Source of the DNA: Centrapalus pauciflorus
Lineage: Eukaryota; Streptophyta; Magnoliopsida; Asterales; Asteraceae
DNA length: 64,000 nucleotides
Direction: 5' to 3'
Assembly: GCA_020465985.1 (NCBI GenBank)
Contig: JAANYP010002832.1
Location: 372,001 to 436,000 of the forward strand
The position numbers and the translations under genes were made by a program. Positions 1 to 14,367 of the stretch are shown here, one piece after another. The notes under the pieces were generated by a model. That model ran no database searches. It was not told the origin of the DNA and saw only the letters and a list, made by a program, of their open reading frames with translations. Each line of letters starts with the position of its first letter. Positions within the stretch are counted from its first letter, which is position 1.

Positions 1-1354
1 GAATTCAACATCTCTAATTTCATAAATGAACATCGAATTTTATTCAAAACTTTTTCTTACGATGCACTAGTAAACTTATATACTAAAAGTAACTTTGTTA
101 CTAATAACTGTAAATCAATAAATTTGGTAATAAAAGGGTTTGTAATTTAAATGAATAAATTATTGTTTTATGAACTAAAATGTCCTGGGTTCGATTCCCA
201 GCTAAGTAATTTAATATATTATTTTATGGAGAAAAATAAAAATGATGGATCAATTTTGATTGAATGGATCGATTGGACTGCCAGACCGACTCGATGTATC
301 AAGTGATCGTGATACATCATTATTCTGGTGTGATGCACAAATCCCCACTTAATGAAAGATAAAAACTAGTTTTACATTAAATTGCACAAATAAAAATAAG
401 AAAAGTGTTCAACATAACCATAATTGTTAAGGCTTCGATCTTAATCTTAGGATCCTAAAAATTTATGATCATGATCATTAAAAATGAGTCGATTCTAAGT
501 AGGATATCTCGAAGGTAGCCAAGAATTTAATATTTATCGTACGATGTTAAAATCTCGATCCGACCCGACCCGTTCATACTTTCATTTAAAGTGTAACGTA
601 AAAAGAATAAGTCTTAAAAAAATAAGTAGTTTAGTAGTAGGAGTAGGATAATTTGCCATTAAAAAAAAATATAAATTAATTTTTCAATTTATGCAGAACA
701 ACAATTTCATATAACCCTCTTGTTCTAAAACTATAAATATTTAATGATGTAATTAAATTACAAACGTTGCTATGAGTTGTACATGTTTATAATATTTGGA
801 TTTTAAATATTTTATCAATTTGATATATTACGATATAACATATACAAAATAAACAATATTATTTTAATAAAACTTTAAGACATCGATGTTACAGTCCGAT
901 TTTATGAAAACAAATATAAAAGAAAGTTGGGATTGAGGAATTGAGCCGGGGGTTTAGGAATAGGAAAACAAGTAACGGACAGAACAAGGCAAGAATTGAA
1001 GTTGAACGTTACCTTCAACTCTCTCTTTCTCTCTCTTTAAACATAATTCATCACCGTCACCGATTCTGCAAGTCAGGCGACCAACTGGACTTCACCGACC
1101 CATTTATTATCTTCATTCATCTGTAAAAAAGCAATCTTTTTACAAGTTGTGGGGATACTAACAACGAAGCCGATTGCGACTTTTTTAGAGAGAGAAATTC
1201 ACTATACATCCATCCATCCATATACTGGAGTTTTCATCCGCTTCCATTAACATAACGGTAATAACTCATCTCTCTCCTTCTATTCTCCACTTGATTTCCT
1301 GTATTATTGATTCTATACTTCTTCTTTTTGGTGAGTTGAAGTTGTTGAGACAGA
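1..1354. other. Upstream region and probable 5' UTR of the SYT7-like gene
   Basis: AT-rich non-coding DNA up to about 900. From about 1000 it becomes CT-rich (runs of TCTCTC at 1019-1036 and again near 1270), as in many plant 5' UTRs, and leads into the ATG at 1355. A T-arm-like motif (GGGTTCGATTCCC) lies near 186-198, but no surrounding cloverleaf is visible. A 61-codon frame at 941-1126 has no recognisable similarity and is probably leader sequence. Confidence 0.5.
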
Positions 1355-4300
1355 ATGGGTTTGATTTCTGGAATTTTGATGGGGACGGTATTTGGGATTG
1401 CGATTATGGCTGGTTGGCGTCACATGATGAGATATCGAAGCAGAAAACGAATCGCTAAGGTAATGAATCGTTGACATCTTTCCAAGATTCTTATTACATG
1501 TTAATCTAATTGATTCTTAGGGTTTATTTTCGCTACTGATTTTGTTCCTTTTTTTTAATGTTAGGGTTTACTATAACTTAATTTATCACTAGTAATAGCT
1601 ATGTGGCTAGAAATAGATGTGGTTGTGTATGTGATCAAAATTGTGAACAAGAATTGGTTTATCAGTGGTTTATTTTGTTGTCGATTTGATTAACAGCCCA
1701 CTTCAGTGCTAATTTGGGTCTTGTGTGGAAGTACAATATAGCTTGCAGTTTGATTAAGGCATGTGGCCTCTGATGCTGAAGTTTTGTTTCTCTCCACATT
1801 CATCTCTTTGATTTGTAAATTAAATAACCTCATGTAGTATAGTGGAAGTGGTACTGGCTTTGTGCTTTCTCCCTAGACAAACTTGTGTAGCATGGGCAAA
1901 ATATTGTAATACTCGTGATAGCATAATGATCTTTTCACAGGTACAAAAAGTTAAGCACTTATAAAATGTATGGTTAATGGAGGGTCCAGAAGCGACATCA
2001 GCAATTGGCTGAGGGGTGAAAAATTCTGATGTTTTTCAAGCATACACCCTTTTTTCCTCTCTTCAAAAATGGATCCCTTAGTCGAAGTAAGAAAATAGCA
2101 AAACCTATGAGGCTATGAGCTTGTTGCTTAGTTGTTTGATAATTCTTGGTTATCCATAATTCCAAATGTGTTCTATGTTGAAATAACAAATTGGTCAGTT
2201 GGCATCGTGTTCACTCAATGATGCTACTACGTGCAATAACATTAAATTTATGTTGCCTTGACGATAAACTTTGGATGACCATCTTGACTCTTGATCCATT
2301 ATTCAGTATGTGTTTTATGTTGAAATAAAAATTTAGGCAGTTCACGTGATTGTGTTCACTTACTTGCAATAACATTAAATCAAGTTGCCTTGATGATAAA
2401 CTTTAGATTACTCTCCTGACTCTTGACTTCACTTCATTCAAACATCTGTCTTTAAGATGAACTGGTATCAACGAGATACTGTTTCTTTCTCAGGCAGTTG
2501 ACATAAAACTCCTTGGATGTCTCAACAGAGATGATCTGAAGAAAATTTGTGGGGACAACTTCCCAGAATGGATAGCTTTCCCAGTTTACGAACAGGTTAG
2601 CATTTTTAATATATCGTAATTTCTTAGTTGATATTTTTCAGTCTAGGAACTTGCACAAGCTCTTAAGTCACCGACTCACCGTGATTTTTAACATTCATTT
2701 GCTTAGATGGTTTCATCCGTTATGCAAAGTGTGGTCGGTTGACACTCAAGAATTTGTTTCATCTCGTTCGAACTTATGAGTTTTTTCCTAAGCCCAATTA
2801 AAATTTATAACTATGAACCTCTTGTAGTTTTGAAGCCTACTCTCTCAAGTCGTTACTCCCATATATGTGATGATTCAATAGATTGATCCAATAATATGAG
2901 TTTTTACACATCAAGTTCAAGCGTTAAATATTTTCAGGTTATATTGTGCTTACACATTTTCTCTTCCGAAGCATACTTGAATGAGGCTGTGGGGTTAATT
3001 TTATTACTGAGAAGGACTCATAATCCTCAAAAACTGCTAGGGCTTGGCTAGGCTGCTACTCAAGAACTAAACAAAGCAGCATGACGTCATGAAGTTGTCT
3101 GTCTTTATCAAAGTAATTAAAGAAATGTTTGTGCTAAGAAGCCATTGGACTAAAGCTAATCACTAAAGAGCTTGTTTCCTTATTTTTTCTTTCTTTTCAC
3201 AATATAGTATAATTCTTGGCTGCTGAATGTGTCTCATCTTCATTGCTTTATTTTTCAGGTGAAATGGCTGAACAAACAATTAACCAAACTCTGGCCATAT
3301 ATTGAAGAAGTAACCTCTCTACCTTGAATAATCATTATACATCTATATATATGTGTGTGTGTGTATTTCCATAGATTTTGTGCTATATGTATGTATATCT
3401 CCGTAGATTTTGTTGCTACTTGCACTTCTGGTTCTGCTCTTCTTTGCTTGAATGAGATCTAACCAGGTGGTCCGGCATGTGCACTTGTATTCTCATTAAC
3501 TTCTCCATTTAGTTCAGTAACAATATACAACCTTATCTGCTAGGCAGTGGGATAAAAATGAACCCAAAAGAAGTTATAAAGCAGTGAAAGTGTGAAACCC
3601 AATACAAAAGTATAAAGTTATGAACCCTTAGGAACCAGGATGAATGTCCAATCAACCGGTAAAATAAGATATAACTTAATCTTTTTAATTAAGAACAATA
3701 AGAATAGTTCTTAAATAGAGATAAACTGATAAAGACAACTTTAGTATTCTGTATTCGTGTTGGTTTCAGTTATAGCCCTTTAATATATACAAACCCTCCC
3801 GCCTTTCAGCTAAATCAAGTAGTTGTAGGCATTAATCGACCAAAAGGTTTATAAAATGATATAATTTGATGAAAAACATAAAGAGGCGAATCCTGATGAA
3901 ATTGATATCATATCAAAGTATATATTTTTATGTTCTGGCTTGTTTCATGTTGGTCGGTTGACCTTCTTTTATTATCTTTTTTTTTTAAAGTATATTTTCC
4001 AGGGTAACCCTTCGCCCCCCCCTCCCCCCCAAAAAAAAGGAAATAAAGGAAAAAGAGAGTATATAGTTTCAATTATCAATACATGAGTGATCTCTCATTT
4101 GTAATTCTCTGATTATGTATTTACAGTATTCATTGGTTTTATTTAATGGTTCAAGGGTGTGATCAGGATTATCACCATATCTCTAATTGAAGTGGTTATT
4201 TCACATTTGGTTTTGATTTAGTTTGTGTATTAAGATGCTATTGCTATACAGAATAATATGAACTTGCTATCTCAAGATTGGATTTTTTTTTTTTGAGTTG

Positions 4301-7300
4301 AGAATGTTGTGTTTAAAGTTTCATAGGGTATTTTGCATCTTTTTCCAAGTGCATGTGGTATAGATGAGTTAAACATCATGGGCAAATACACCCACTTACA
4401 TTCTGTATGTATTGGATTCTTAGGTTTCCTGCATTCCTGGCTAAGTCTGATTTCCTTAATTGCTACATTTGTAGGCAGCTTGTATGATAATTAAGGAATC
4501 CGTTGAGCCGCTGTTGGAGGAGTATCGTCCAACCGGGATTACATCGTTGAAGTTCAATAAACTAACTCTTGGAACTGTCGCGCCAAAAATTGAAGGTATC
4601 ATCTACATACATGGAGTCAACTATTCACTGCATGCACATTATTCTCTATTCTTCATGATTTAATTAATTTGTTAATTCAACTTGTGCTAGTGACTTTGAA
4701 AGTTCACCTACAGTCAAAAGGAGTCAAAATAATGATACAAAACTACTATATAAGGATTTTATAATCTCTCATATATAACATTTCAAAAAGTTGCACCAAG
4801 TTGGTCATTTATGAAATAAAACATGAGGCATTTTTATAGCGGTTACAACTTACAAGTCATCATCAACCCCAAGGGTGGCTGAGTGATAGACTGCCCGAGT
4901 TAAGATACACTCCGATGGAGGCGTTTTGGGTTCGAAATTATCTCGGTTTCAACTCTGATGTCGCACATGCCTTTCAATGGGATGATTTAAAACAATACAT
5001 GTGGTTTGCACGGGATTATTTGGGAGAGGGTTTGTATGCTAGGTCAACTTAGTAGTTGGGATTCGGCAAAATATGAAGTGGAACACGTTAGAAATTAAAA
5101 TTGAGATATGGGGCATGACAGGATCTCAGTTCTTTTAAACGTCCGTCTTATCATTGAGCTTGTTCCTTTCAGTTACTTTATTATACTCTATGTTATTGAC
5201 ATTGGCCATTTCTTTTTTTCCTTGTTAACTTTCTCGAGACATCATTAGCCATTCTCTGATTGCAAGTTGCCATCTCGGTTTACATGCTTTTAAGTTTTTT
5301 CTATCTATAAGGTCCTTTGTCAGTTTATTCTTAAAATGTGTTTAGGTTATCGCCTTAGAGATTTGATTGCCAAGGATTTGAGCTTTATTGATCCTACTCT
5401 ACCCAACACCCCCACCTTAAGCGGATTGTAAACTATGTGCCATGCAAATCGACACCCCTTATAAAAGTTTTAGCAAGGAGAAAGTTCAATCCACATTCTG
5501 AAAAATTGAGTATGTGCTGAGTCACCAATGGAATGTATGGTATGCCTGGAAAAGTAATATATATGTACTCGATCTTTTTCAATTTGAAGGTGGGTTAGGG
5601 ATTTGAACACATATGTCATAAAATTTTTGACTTGTACAATTTTTACTTTTCAAGTTCATAAAATTACGTATGATGTCCAGGTATGCGTGTTCAGAGCCTT
5701 AAGAAAGGTCAAATAACAATGGACATAGATTTGCGTTGGGGTGGTGATCCGAGTATCATTTTAGGAGTTGAAGCTGCACTTGTTGCTTCTTTACCTGTTC
5801 AGGTGGATATGTGTATGATTATTAATTACCTTCTGTTGTATTGTTTACAAATGCTAAAAGAAGATCAGCTTGATGTTTGTTTTTGTACTGCTTACAGCTG
5901 AAAGATTTGCAAGTTTTTACCGTTATTCGCGTTATTTTCCAACTCTGCGAGGAGATTCCTTGCATCTCTGCTGTTGTTGTTGCTTTACTTTCTGAGGTAC
6001 AATGTAGGAATCCATCAGCTTGCTTATTTTTTATTCATTGGAATAAACATCAACTCTATCATTGTTATTTTGGACGGGTGATTATGATGTTTCAAAGAAA
6101 ACAGCATGTAGTTTTGACAAATTTTGCTAATGTACATCAATTGTCTACAGTGTAAAACTTGATTCTTATTTTCTTTTCCTGCTCTAATAATTCCTTTAAT
6201 TTATCAGCCAGAGCCAAGAATTGATTATACATTGAAGGCTGTTGGTGGAAGTTTAACAGCAATTCCTGGACTTTCGGATATGATTGATGTAAGTTTGTTA
6301 TGATGTGATTGGAGTTGGTCGATAACAAATTTCATCTGAATTGCCTTTGAATCATACATGCTAACCTACTTGTTGGTTTGTGTAGGATACTGTAAATACG
6401 ATAGTTAAAGATATGCTTCAATGGCCCCACAGGATTGTTGTTCAGGTTGGTGGTGTACCTGTGGATACTAGGTAAGAATGGTTCTCGATTTAAAGTATAC
6501 ATTAACATGAGCCATCTTGTCTCTTTTATCATACATATGTGAATTCCATTACTCTGTATTTATGGAAGATGCAAATTGTTATTTACTGTTTCTATATCAT
6601 GCAGTGACCTGGAGCTTAAGCCACAAGGACAGCTAACATTAACGATTGTGAAGGCAAATAATTTGAAAAATATGGAAATGATTGGAAAGTCTGATCCATA
6701 TGTGGTTGCATACGTTCGGCCACTTGAAAAGTTCAAAACAAAGGTGGTTGATAACAACCTGAATCCTGTTTGGAATCATGTAATTCAATTAATTGCAGAA
6801 GACAAGGAGACCCAGTATGCTGTACTTGAGGTTAAAACTTTCCTTCGTCTGCTTTCTTTAGTTACTGGTTTCTTGATTATAGATAGTTTCTTTGGTTTTC
6901 TCGAAGCACTTGTTTATATCCTTGTAGCCAGAGTACTTCCACAAATACCCATCTTGTTTGTTTGAGACATAACACATGAGCACCATATGAACCTTTAGAC
7001 GACTGCAAAATGATGACTTCACCAGTTCATTCAACTTTATCAGTCAATGAACTCTGAGGGTGATATCTTATGGGGACTGATTAGGGGAAATGGGTCGCAG
7101 ATATTGATATAAAAATTCATTAAATATCTGGTATTCTCATGTAAATACTCATTAATCCACAAACCTAAGGAGTTACCACTCTTTGCAACATGCATTCATT
7201 TCCCAAGTTGCAACACAGATGGGTTGTGCATCAAAAAGCTCGTGTCCTTAATCTCACAAGAATTCTGGTGAAAATATACTTTCAACAATCCAATGCAGTG

Positions 7301-9338
7301 TGCCAGCCATAGTGTTGATGCATCGGTAAGATCTATGGTGCCCAATGCTGTAGAAATCGCTAGGCGGGAGTCGACCGGCCGACTGGGGACTAGGGAGTAG
7401 TCGGCCTAGGCGGGGAGTAGTCGGATTGAGATATTTTTATATGTAAATTTTAGAATTATACATACATCATATATATAAATACTCAAATATAAATATAATT
7501 AATCATAACATCCAAAAATATGTTTTATAAGACAACAGAATTGTTAAAATCTTCAAATACACATACTTCAAAGTTCAAATATAGAATTCTAGTTTATTAA
7601 TATTATAATTAGAATATTAGATTGATGTTCCTTGATCTTCTTGACCATATTGTTCAATGATTTCAAAGTACAAACCCTAATCTGCATCTTTTTGTCTTTT
7701 ATTTTCTGTTTTTTTATTAAAAAAGTTGACTTTGACCCGCCTAGGCCGATTCCGACTAAATCACCCCGATCACAAGCAAATTGCATCGGAAATCCTCCGA
7801 TCAGCGCCTAGGCCGATTTTTACAACACTGATGGTGCCACGCCTAAAGATAGAATGCGTCTTAGTGTTGATGTTTCAATAAATGGGGTCTCATAGCTGAA
7901 CCTCCTCATTAAGGTTTTTCAGTCTGACAGTGCTGAATTGGATTCTGTTGATAATAAAAACTGAATTTTCATACATCAGTGCGCTAAAAGTAAGGTGGAA
8001 AGAGGGTATAGTTCTCTCTGCTCGATTTCCATTCTTTTAATCCTTGTTGAAGGTATTTTCATTTTTTTCAATCTAGTAAATGGGTGTGCAGCGACTCCCA
8101 CATTTTTAGAACTTGTGTATGTGTGAGAGAGTTATGGTTCTATTGGTTATGTTATATTGATACAGTGTGTATATCAAACAGGTTTTGGATCAAGATATTG
8201 GGCAAGACAAGCGATTAGGCATAGCAAAATTAGCTCTGAATGACCTTGAACCAGAAATTGAAAAAGAAATCGAACTGAAACTGCAACCTTCACTTGATAT
8301 GCTCAAGATAAAAGATAAGAAGGACAGAGGAACTCTTACAATCAAGGTATGTTCGTCGATACTCTGTCGAAAATTACATTCTACAATTTTCTTACTAGGA
8401 TGTTCCCTAACGAACACAACCCGTTCTTTGCAAGAGTTTTTCTATCCAGAATCAGCAATTCACTCTTTAGTCGGCACACAATATTGGTAGCACTTAATAT
8501 GGTCATTAATACTCGCACAATCCAAAATATGGAGTTTCTTACGAGGATGTTCCCTTACTAATCATCTCATGAAACTGTGCATATTTTGAATTGTGTGAGC
8601 ATATTAATATTATCTCATTCCCACTTCAGGAACTCCATAAATCCCTTAAATAGTGTTGCATCGTTTTTGGGAGTTCTGTGTCCTCGATCTTTCTCTTCCT
8701 TCATCCTTCGTGAATAACATGCTTTTTGATATAGAAAGGAAAATTCCTTAATTGTATATCTAAAAAATATATTGATGATCTTTTAGATCAGTCAGTTACC
8801 CACTCGTAGGTAAGTTAATGAAACTGGAAAACACTTCACACTTGCTTTGACACATTGTATAAGGGAGTGTTTTAAGTAAATTGACTAACACTCAAAATCC
8901 ATAATTTTCACTAATCTTAAATCGTAAACGATGATGTGTACATAGGTGAAGTATCATCAGTTTACCAAAGAAGAGCAAGATGCTGCTATAGAGCAAGAGA
9001 AGAAGATACTGGAAGAGAAAAAGAGACTGAAAGCGGAAGGTATCATAGGAAGCACCATGGATGCCATAGATGGAGCAGCAGGATTGGTGGGTACTGGTGT
9101 TGGGCTAGTGGGCACTGGTATAGGCACAGGAGTTGGGCTGGTGGGAAGTGGAGTGACTGCTGGAGTAGGGGCTGGAGTTGGGCTTGTTGGAAGTGGGCTG
9201 GGAGCCGTTGGTAGCGGCCTCAGTAAGGCTGGAAAGTTCATGGGGCGAACCATCACCGGAACCAGTGGATCTAAACGAAGCGGCACATCAACACCGGTGA
9301 ACTCAATTGAAGAAAACGGTGGGGCGAAACCACGCTAG
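1355..9338 (+). CDS. SYT7: Synaptotagmin 7 / CLB-like (NTMC2T4) lipid-transfer protein
   Basis: Exons: 1355-1459, 2494-2595, 3259-3309, 4475-4595, 5681-5802, 5898-5996, 6208-6288, 6386-6471, 6605-6830, 8182-8346, 8946-9338; all introns GT-AG and in phase, giving 516 aa. An N-terminal hydrophobic anchor (about residues 3-21, starting MGLISGILMG) is followed by an SMP lipid-binding domain (about 60-250; blocks LRWGGDP, IPGLSDMIDDTV, MLQWPHRIVV). One C2 domain starts near residue 260 (GKSDPY at 283-288, NLNPVWN, then DQDIGQD at 334-340). A charged helix (about 393-416) and a Gly/Val-rich stretch (about 429-478) precede the C-terminus. The order and sequence match Arabidopsis CLB/SYT7, which is about 510 aa. 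Family knowledge: plant synaptotagmins tether ER to plasma membrane and bind lipids, C2 binding often being Ca2+-dependent. The start is well placed because the conserved N-terminus begins there. Intron 9 carries a hAT MITE and intron 4 a SINE-like element. Confidence 0.95.
2164..2435. repeat. Diverged tandem duplication in SYT7 intron 1
   Basis: Two neighbouring blocks, about 2164-2298 and 2307-2435, share a colinear word order: TGTTYTATGTTGAAATAA, GTGTTCACT, GCAATAACATTAAAT, GTTGCCTTGAYGATAAACTTT and TGACTCTTGA. This is an old direct duplication of roughly 135 bp lying wholly inside intron 1. No coding effect is expected. Confidence 0.75.
4870..5110 (+). mobile_element. tRNA-derived SINE-like fragment in SYT7 intron 4
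   Basis: The segment opens with a tRNA-Ser-like 5' part (GGGTGGCTGAGTGATAGAC, a box-A-like sequence). About 50 bp later comes a box-B-like GGGTTCGAAATT, and then non-tRNA sequence. This is the layout of a polymerase-III SINE. No poly(A)/poly(T) tail or target duplication could be fixed, so both ends are approximate. It could instead be a solo tRNA-related relic. Confidence 0.4.
7343..7830. mobile_element. hAT-type MITE in SYT7 intron 9
   Basis: A 488-bp element with imperfect terminal inverted repeats. The left end reads CAATGCTGTAGAAATCG; the complement of the right end reads CAGTGTTGTAAAAATCGG and continues GCCTAGGCG. It is flanked by a perfect 8-bp direct repeat, ATGGTGCC, at 7335-7342 and 7831-7838. 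An 8-bp duplication with CA(G/A)-type termini is the hAT signature. There is no transposase frame, so it is non-autonomous. It lies between exons 9 and 10, away from both splice sites. Confidence 0.88.
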
Positions 9339-9613
9339 CTGGTGCCGGTTACATTTGTTGTTTACTAAATGTGAATGGGAACTAAATTGTCTCCGCGTTT
9401 TGTTGGTTTTGTTTGTCTAGAATTTTTATAACTAGATTGACTGTAAATCATTGATGCTTCTTCGCCTCGGTGTACTATTTTGTTCATGTGGATATTAAGG
9501 GATGATGCTTTCATACCTGTTCAGTTGGTTAATGTGGCTACTTTACCCATAGTCCATGGACGTAAATAGTTGTAAATCCGAACCCACAATTATATATTTC
9601 GATAAGAAACTTT

Positions 9614-9929
9614 TAGGGCGCGTTTGGTACTGGAAAATGAAAATAATTGATTTGAATTGATTTTCAAGCTTATTGTTTCATAGGATGTCAAAATCAATTA
9701 TCAAGTGAACGATGGAAAATTGATTTTTTAGTGTAAATATCAATTTTTTAGTTTTCTCTTTCAGCATGGAGAAAATAAAAACAGGGAAAGAGATCTGAGA
9801 TTGTATTTGTTTTTTCATCCTTCTACGTGTTAAATCTTAATTGATATGTTATAGTTCTTTGTCAACAAAGCTTGAAAACCAAGATAATTCAATTATCTTT
9901 ATTTTTTTTTTCGTAACAAACGCAACCTA
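9614..9929. mobile_element. MITE just downstream of SYT7
   Basis: About 316 bp bounded by TAGGGCGCGTTTGGTA at the left and TAACAAACGCAACCTA at the right, which are imperfect inverted repeats. Sub-terminal blocks also pair (GATTTTCAAGCTT on the left with AAGCTTGAAAACC on the right). GCGTTTGGT termini are common in plant Tourist/hAT-like MITEs. The target duplication is ambiguous (TTA against TAA). It starts about 275 bp past the SYT7 stop codon, so it may touch the 3' end of the transcript. Confidence 0.65.
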
Positions 9930-10774
9930 AGATGAAAATCAAGAGGTACCTGTAGTATTTGTGTGAAGAGATGGGGACGAGGAATAAGAAAAGAGGCAGA
10001 GAGATTTGTTCCAATTGTTTGATGTGTGGTTCTTCCTCTCACAAATCGATCGTGTTGAAGAATGAAGCAGCTGAGATTAAATCTTAGGAAGGGAATTCCT
10101 GCAAATAAAATTTATTTCAAGGGTTGATTTTCTTTTAGTTACGATTTTTAAGCCAAGTCACATCTCAACTTGAATACAAAGTCAACAGACGTGTGGTTGC
10201 GAGACTATCCAAAGCGGTTTCCGGGTTGAAACTTGAAAACACCCATTATATTCGGGAACTCAAAATTATAATAAAAGAAAAGGAGTTTTTACTTTGGTCA
10301 ACAGTGGCTGTTTTGATTTGGCTATTTTAACAATCAATCAATTAAAATTTAATAAATTTTAATTTACTATTACTCTTATTATATTCTATATGTTATGTAT
10401 ATTTATTTTCATGACAACTCATATAATACATGAATATTAACCTAGCAAAGATGTCACGTGAGAAAAATCTTGTGATGATCGAGAAGGATTATTAAAATGT
10501 CATGTGTCATTATATAATAAATAATGAATTAAAATCAAACCAAACCTCTTCAATCTCTTTCTTTCACCACGTTTGTCCATCTCTCAACATAATCTACCTC
10601 CACACATCCTCTCATTGTTCAAGAAAGACAAATGAATAAACCATCATCCACCAACGAAAAAAGACTGTTTTGATTACCTCTATCATTTTTTCTGATTACG
10701 ACCACTGTTGACCCACCCTTGTTTCATGCTGCAACCACAACTCATGCCACAAATGGTTCGATTAGGGTTTGTGG
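9930..10774. other. Intergenic, no gene seen
   Basis: AT-rich spacer without a convincing coding frame. The last eight bases (10767-10774, GTTTGTGG) are the left copy of the target duplication of the element that follows. Removing that element would join this segment to 14368 onwards as a continuous non-coding sequence. Confidence 0.6.
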
Positions 10775-10917
10775 TAGGAGTGTTCAAACTAAACTGAAAA
10801 AAATCAAGAAACTGAGTTGTACAGCTTGATCTAAAACCAATATATCATGAGGTAGTTTAAGTTTTCATTTTTAGAAAACCGTGGGTAACCGAAATGAACC
10901 AATTATATATATATATA

Positions 10918-11337
10918 GGTTCAAGATCTATGGAAAACCATCTTTGACTGGAAAACCATGTTAAATGCACATGTTCATTACGGTAAAATGTTAAATTTAA
11001 TGCACAACTACAATATACATATGTTCAAATGTGCATTATTATTGACTAGTTCACATAATTTACATGTTCAATAGGATCAAATGTTTCATTTCATGCAAAA
11101 TAACAATATGCACATGTTCAAATGTGCAATATGCATGAACATATGTATATTACGCATTTTTGCATGAAATTAAATATTTTGTCTTAACGAACATGTAGAT
11201 GATATGAATTAGTTAATCATAATGCAATTTTGAACATATGTATATTATAATTTTACATGAAATTTAACATTTTATCATAATGAACATGTGCATTTGATAT
11301 GGTTTTCCAGTCTAATATAGTTTTCCATGGATCTTGA

Positions 11338-11339
<2 letters not shown>
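10918..11339. mobile_element. TA-array MITE, family A
   Basis: Sits between a short TA run (10904-10917) and a long (TA)n (11340-11410). Terminal inverted repeats: GGTTCAAGATCTATGGAAAA at the left and, read inward from the right, GGTCAAGATCCATGGAAAAC. The GGAAAACCA word recurs a second time just inside the left end. The interior alternates ACATGTTCA, GTGCAT and TGCATGAA words in both orientations, so it is partly palindromic. No coding capacity. A relative with altered ends lies at 26749. Confidence 0.8.
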
Positions 11340-13129
<1,790 letters not shown>

Positions 13130-13565
13130 GAATATGGTTCGTGTGAGTACCTAAAAAATGCAGAGTACCGTGAGTACCTGTGAACACACGGGTTTTAGGT
13201 GTGAACATGCTCCGAAAAAAAGTTTTTTTTTTTAATTTTTTTTCATATTAATTTAGATACAAATAATATAAGCCTATTCGTAAAAGAATTACACACATTC
13301 ACACTTTCTAGTCTCTTAAAAGTCATGTGAACGTGAAAAAATTCATGTGAACATGCTTAGCTGTGAACATACATTCACAACAGTGCAGTTCATGTGAACT
13401 TGCACGTTTCACATAGTTATAGTGTGTGTTTGGGTGTGATTTTTTGCAAGTAGTCTTATATTATTAAATTAAACATGATTATGAAAAAAAATTTCAAAAA
13501 AATGGTTTTAAGCGAGGTACCTCTGGTACTCCGCAAACCTAGTGGTACTCATTTGAACCCAATTC
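13130..13565. mobile_element. TA-array MITE, family E, copy 1
   Basis: Inward ends GAATATGGTTCGTGTGAGTA and GAATTGGGTTCAAATGAGTA. The outer words are shared with family D but the interior differs, with GTGAACACACGGGTTT, CATGTGAACGTG and CATGTGAACATGC. It is flanked by (TA)n interrupted by CA or TACA. The second copy at 20024-20436 lies outside any TA array and shows a target duplication. Confidence 0.82.
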
Positions 13566-13567
13566 TA

Positions 13568-13617
<50 letters not shown>

Positions 13618-13631
13618 TATATATATATATA

Positions 13632-14016
13632 GAATATGGTTCGAGAGAGTACCATCAAAATGCAGCGCACCAGAAGGTACCACCTTTAAAAAAACTTTTT
13701 TAAAATTTTTTTTTCATAAACATGTTTTAATTAACATTATGAAGATCGTATGTAAATTTCACATACATTCACATCTTCTAGCTCCTAAAAAATGATGTGA
13801 ACACACACTTACATAATTTTGAAGACATGTGAACATGCATTTATGTGATGTGTGTTTTCATGCACTTTGAGTGTTCGGATTTGCGTGAAATTCACATATG
13901 ATCTGTGTAATGTTAATTAGAACATGTTCATGAAAAAAAATTTCAAAAAAATTAATTTTAAGGGTGGTACCTTCTGGTGCGCTGCATTAGAGGTGATACT
14001 CACTTGAACCTAAATC
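13632..14016. mobile_element. TA-array MITE, family D, copy 2 (reverse orientation)
   Basis: Reverse complement of the layout at 12634-13019. It begins GAATATGGTTCGAGAGAGTA and ends with the complement of GATTTAGGTTCAAGTGAGTA. Two family D copies in opposite orientation therefore bracket the family E element, with TA arrays between, giving an inverted-repeat arrangement of about 1.4 kb. Confidence 0.85.
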
Positions 14017-14367
14017 TATATATTATATAAAAGTTAGTATCTTCCATTTCTAATTTCATTTAGTTGTTTCTAAAAAATTAAATACTAGATTTTCAAATAA
14101 ATTTTTATTCTTATTGTTTTGTTAAATACGTTTAATCTAACTTTTTGATATATATAACCAAATAATTTATGATAATTATGTATTTAAAAAAATAGCTTTT
14201 AAAGAGCATATTTTTAAAATTTTTATTTGTTTTTTTTAACTATTATGGGTAATCGTGGACTGAACCGCGTGTAATTGTCTTTTAACGGGTAACTGAAACC
14301 CAAAAGATGATTCATATTTTTACTACTAACCGAATCGAACCAACATGTGCACATCTCTAGTTTGTGG

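Noticed and set aside
180..215. Possible tRNA gene (GGGTTCGATTCCC T-arm)
   Set aside because: No acceptor, D or anticodon stem could be folded around it.
8957..9286. 109-codon minus-strand frame rich in Pro/Thr
   Set aside because: It is the antisense shadow of the Gly/Val-rich C-terminus encoded by SYT7 exon 11.
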